Positions 63,222 to 64,000 of a DNA stretch of 64,000 nt are shown piece after piece. The DNA is taken from NCBI RefSeq assembly GCF_001969365.1, contig NZ_CP019312.1, positions 2,356,001 to 2,420,000 of the forward strand, written 5' to 3'. Within the stretch, counting starts at the first letter, position 1, and each line of letters starts with the position of its first letter. Under the pieces are notes generated by a model. That model was not told the DNA's origin. It made no database searches and saw only the letters and a program-made list of their open reading frames with translations. This DNA comes from Tateyamaria omphalii. GTDB taxonomy: Bacteria > Pseudomonadota > Alphaproteobacteria > Rhodobacterales > Rhodobacteraceae. A program made the translations under genes and the position numbers.

Positions 63222-64000
63222 ATCGGCTCTCCGGTGATGTTGGACACTGTCGCGTTCATGGTGCGGATCACTTCGGCCAGCTGCCGCTTGTCATCCTTGT
63301 TGAGCGGTTGCAGCGGCTTGCGGGGTGGGCCCGCGTCGATGCCGCGCAGGGTCAGCCCGTGTTTGATGCACTGCACGAACTTGCCGCCCTGTTCGAGCAC
63401 GCGCATCAGGGGCAGCATCGCCGACATGATCGCGCGGCCCTTGGTAAAGTCGCCCTCGACCGCGCAGGCGGTGTACAGCGCGAGATGCGCCTCGGGGGCG
63501 AAGTTGGACCCGGCACAGACCCAGGACCGCGCGCCCCAGGCGAAGAATTCAAGCGCTTGGTCGTCCATCCCGCAGCTAAGCGCGATATGGGGATAGTCGC
63601 GGGCCAGCATGTGCAACCGGTTGATATCGCCCGAGCTTTCCTTGATCGCGCAGAAGTTGGCGGACCGGCCAAGGCGGTCCAGCGTGTCCTCGTCCATGTT
63701 GACGGACATGCGGCCCGGGTAATTGTAGAGCATGACAGGCAGGTTCGCGGCCCGGTCTATGGCCAGCGCGTGCAGCGCGATCTCACGCCCGGTGGGGTAG
63801 GCATAGGGCGGCGTGGCCACCAGCAGCGCGTCGGCCCCGGCGGCCCTGGCCGCGCTGGCAAAGCGCACGCTGTCCTCGGTCCGGATCGCACCGGTGCCGA
63901 CCACCATGGGCACGCGGCCCGCGATCAGATCGGCGCACCGGCCCATCATCCAGATGCGCTCCTCTTCCGTCTGGGCGTAGTATTCGCCGGTGGACCCCGC
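63218..64000 (-). CDS. Dihydrodipicolinate synthase/N-acetylneuraminate lyase family protein, 5' end outside the window
   Basis: 261 codons of a DHDPS-fold aldolase/deaminase are seen, running off the right edge. The visible part starts GSTGEYYAQTEEER (the GTTGE-type motif). It contains MLYNYPGRMSVNM with the catalytic Tyr and FCAIKESSGDINRL with the Schiff-base Lys, so it is catalytic. The genomic setting (oxidase, ALDH, methyltransferase) fits a catabolic lyase or deaminase such as 1-pyrroline-4-hydroxy-2-carboxylate deaminase rather than lysine synthesis (inference). Its stop overlaps the ALDH start. Confidence 0.88.
   Translation of the reverse strand, partial: AGSTGEYYAQTEEERIWMMGRCADLIAGRVPMVVGTGAIRTEDSVRFASAARAAGADALLVATPPYAYPTGREIALHALAIDRAANLPVMLYNYPGRMSVNMDEDTLDRLGRSANFCAIKESSGDINRLHMLARDYPHIALSCGMDDQALEFFAWGARSWVCAGSNFAPEAHLALYTACAVEGDFTKGRAIMSAMLPLMRVLEQGGKFVQCIKHGLTLRGIDAGPPRKPLQPLNKDDKRQLAEVIRTMNATVSNITGEPI

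Noticed and set aside
61815..63596. 593-codon open frame antisense to the aldehyde dehydrogenase
   Set aside because: It covers the ALDH and part of the DHDPS gene; composition is His/Arg-rich and unlike real proteins.

Overview
The window is GC-rich, densely packed chromosomal DNA from an alphaproteobacterium, almost certainly a Rhodobacterales (Roseobacter-group) species. That placement is inference from gene content: a 44-residue aa3-type cytochrome oxidase subunit IV, DUF2125, Hint_2 and DUF2867 proteins, an FdhD of unusual type, a SoxR regulator, PhaA/PhaB, a decaprenyl-type polyprenyl synthase, a DmdC-like acyl-CoA dehydrogenase and an MttB-family methyltransferase. No rRNA, tRNA, CRISPR array, insertion sequence or prophage was recognised. 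Nearly all of it is ordinary core chromosome, with many 1- to 4-base start/stop overlaps that imply translational coupling.

Layout. 1-10 kb: tail of a frameshifted RTX-like protein, a methyltransferase, gloB, clpA coupled to a frameshifted M23 peptidase, then a MotA/ExbB-like plus MotB/OmpA-like pair with a huge coiled coil, and a ChaC-like gene. 10-20 kb: DUF2125, a hisC-tyrC-extensin operon, an exo/endonuclease-fold protein, a Hint-domain protein, rpsD with its own promoter, leader and terminator, tag, and an EAL phosphodiesterase. 19.6-26 kb: phaA and phaB for polyhydroxyalkanoate synthesis, a LysR regulator with an EamA exporter, small DUF proteins, trmN6 and a polyprenyl synthase. 26-34 kb: ispE, a large TPR protein, ETF-ubiquinone oxidoreductase, soxR with a textbook SoxR box facing a VOC gene, greA and a stand-alone CheB domain. 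34-38 kb: a molybdenum-cofactor operon fdhD-mobA-mobB-unknown-moeA. 38-45 kb: azlCD, a lipoprotein, cytochrome oxidase subunit IV, an MBL hydrolase coupled to an acyl-CoA dehydrogenase, sua5 and yqgE. 45-53 kb: a DsbD-N-like protein, an RND efflux pair, and an operon of uracil-DNA glycosylase, LysE and moaB. 53-57 kb: pyrB, two membrane proteins, a pseudo-dihydroorotase and plsY. 57-64 kb: an ASCH-like/HTH protein, a LysE exporter and a four-gene operon (DHDPS family, aldehyde dehydrogenase, MttB-type methyltransferase, FAD oxidase) that runs off the right edge.

The strongest candidates for new biology are three. First, the stator-like pair at 5.5-9.2 kb has a predicted periplasmic coiled coil of about 640 residues. 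Second, the MttB/oxidase/ALDH/DHDPS operon at the right edge looks like a route for an unknown N-methylated amino acid or betaine. Third, several familiar enzymes lack signature residues: a uracil-DNA glycosylase without its Fe-S cysteines, FdhD without its second cysteine, and a dihydroorotase without its metal site. Two frameshifts (a 7-bp tandem repeat and a poly-C tract) could be real contingency loci or sequence errors, and reads would decide.
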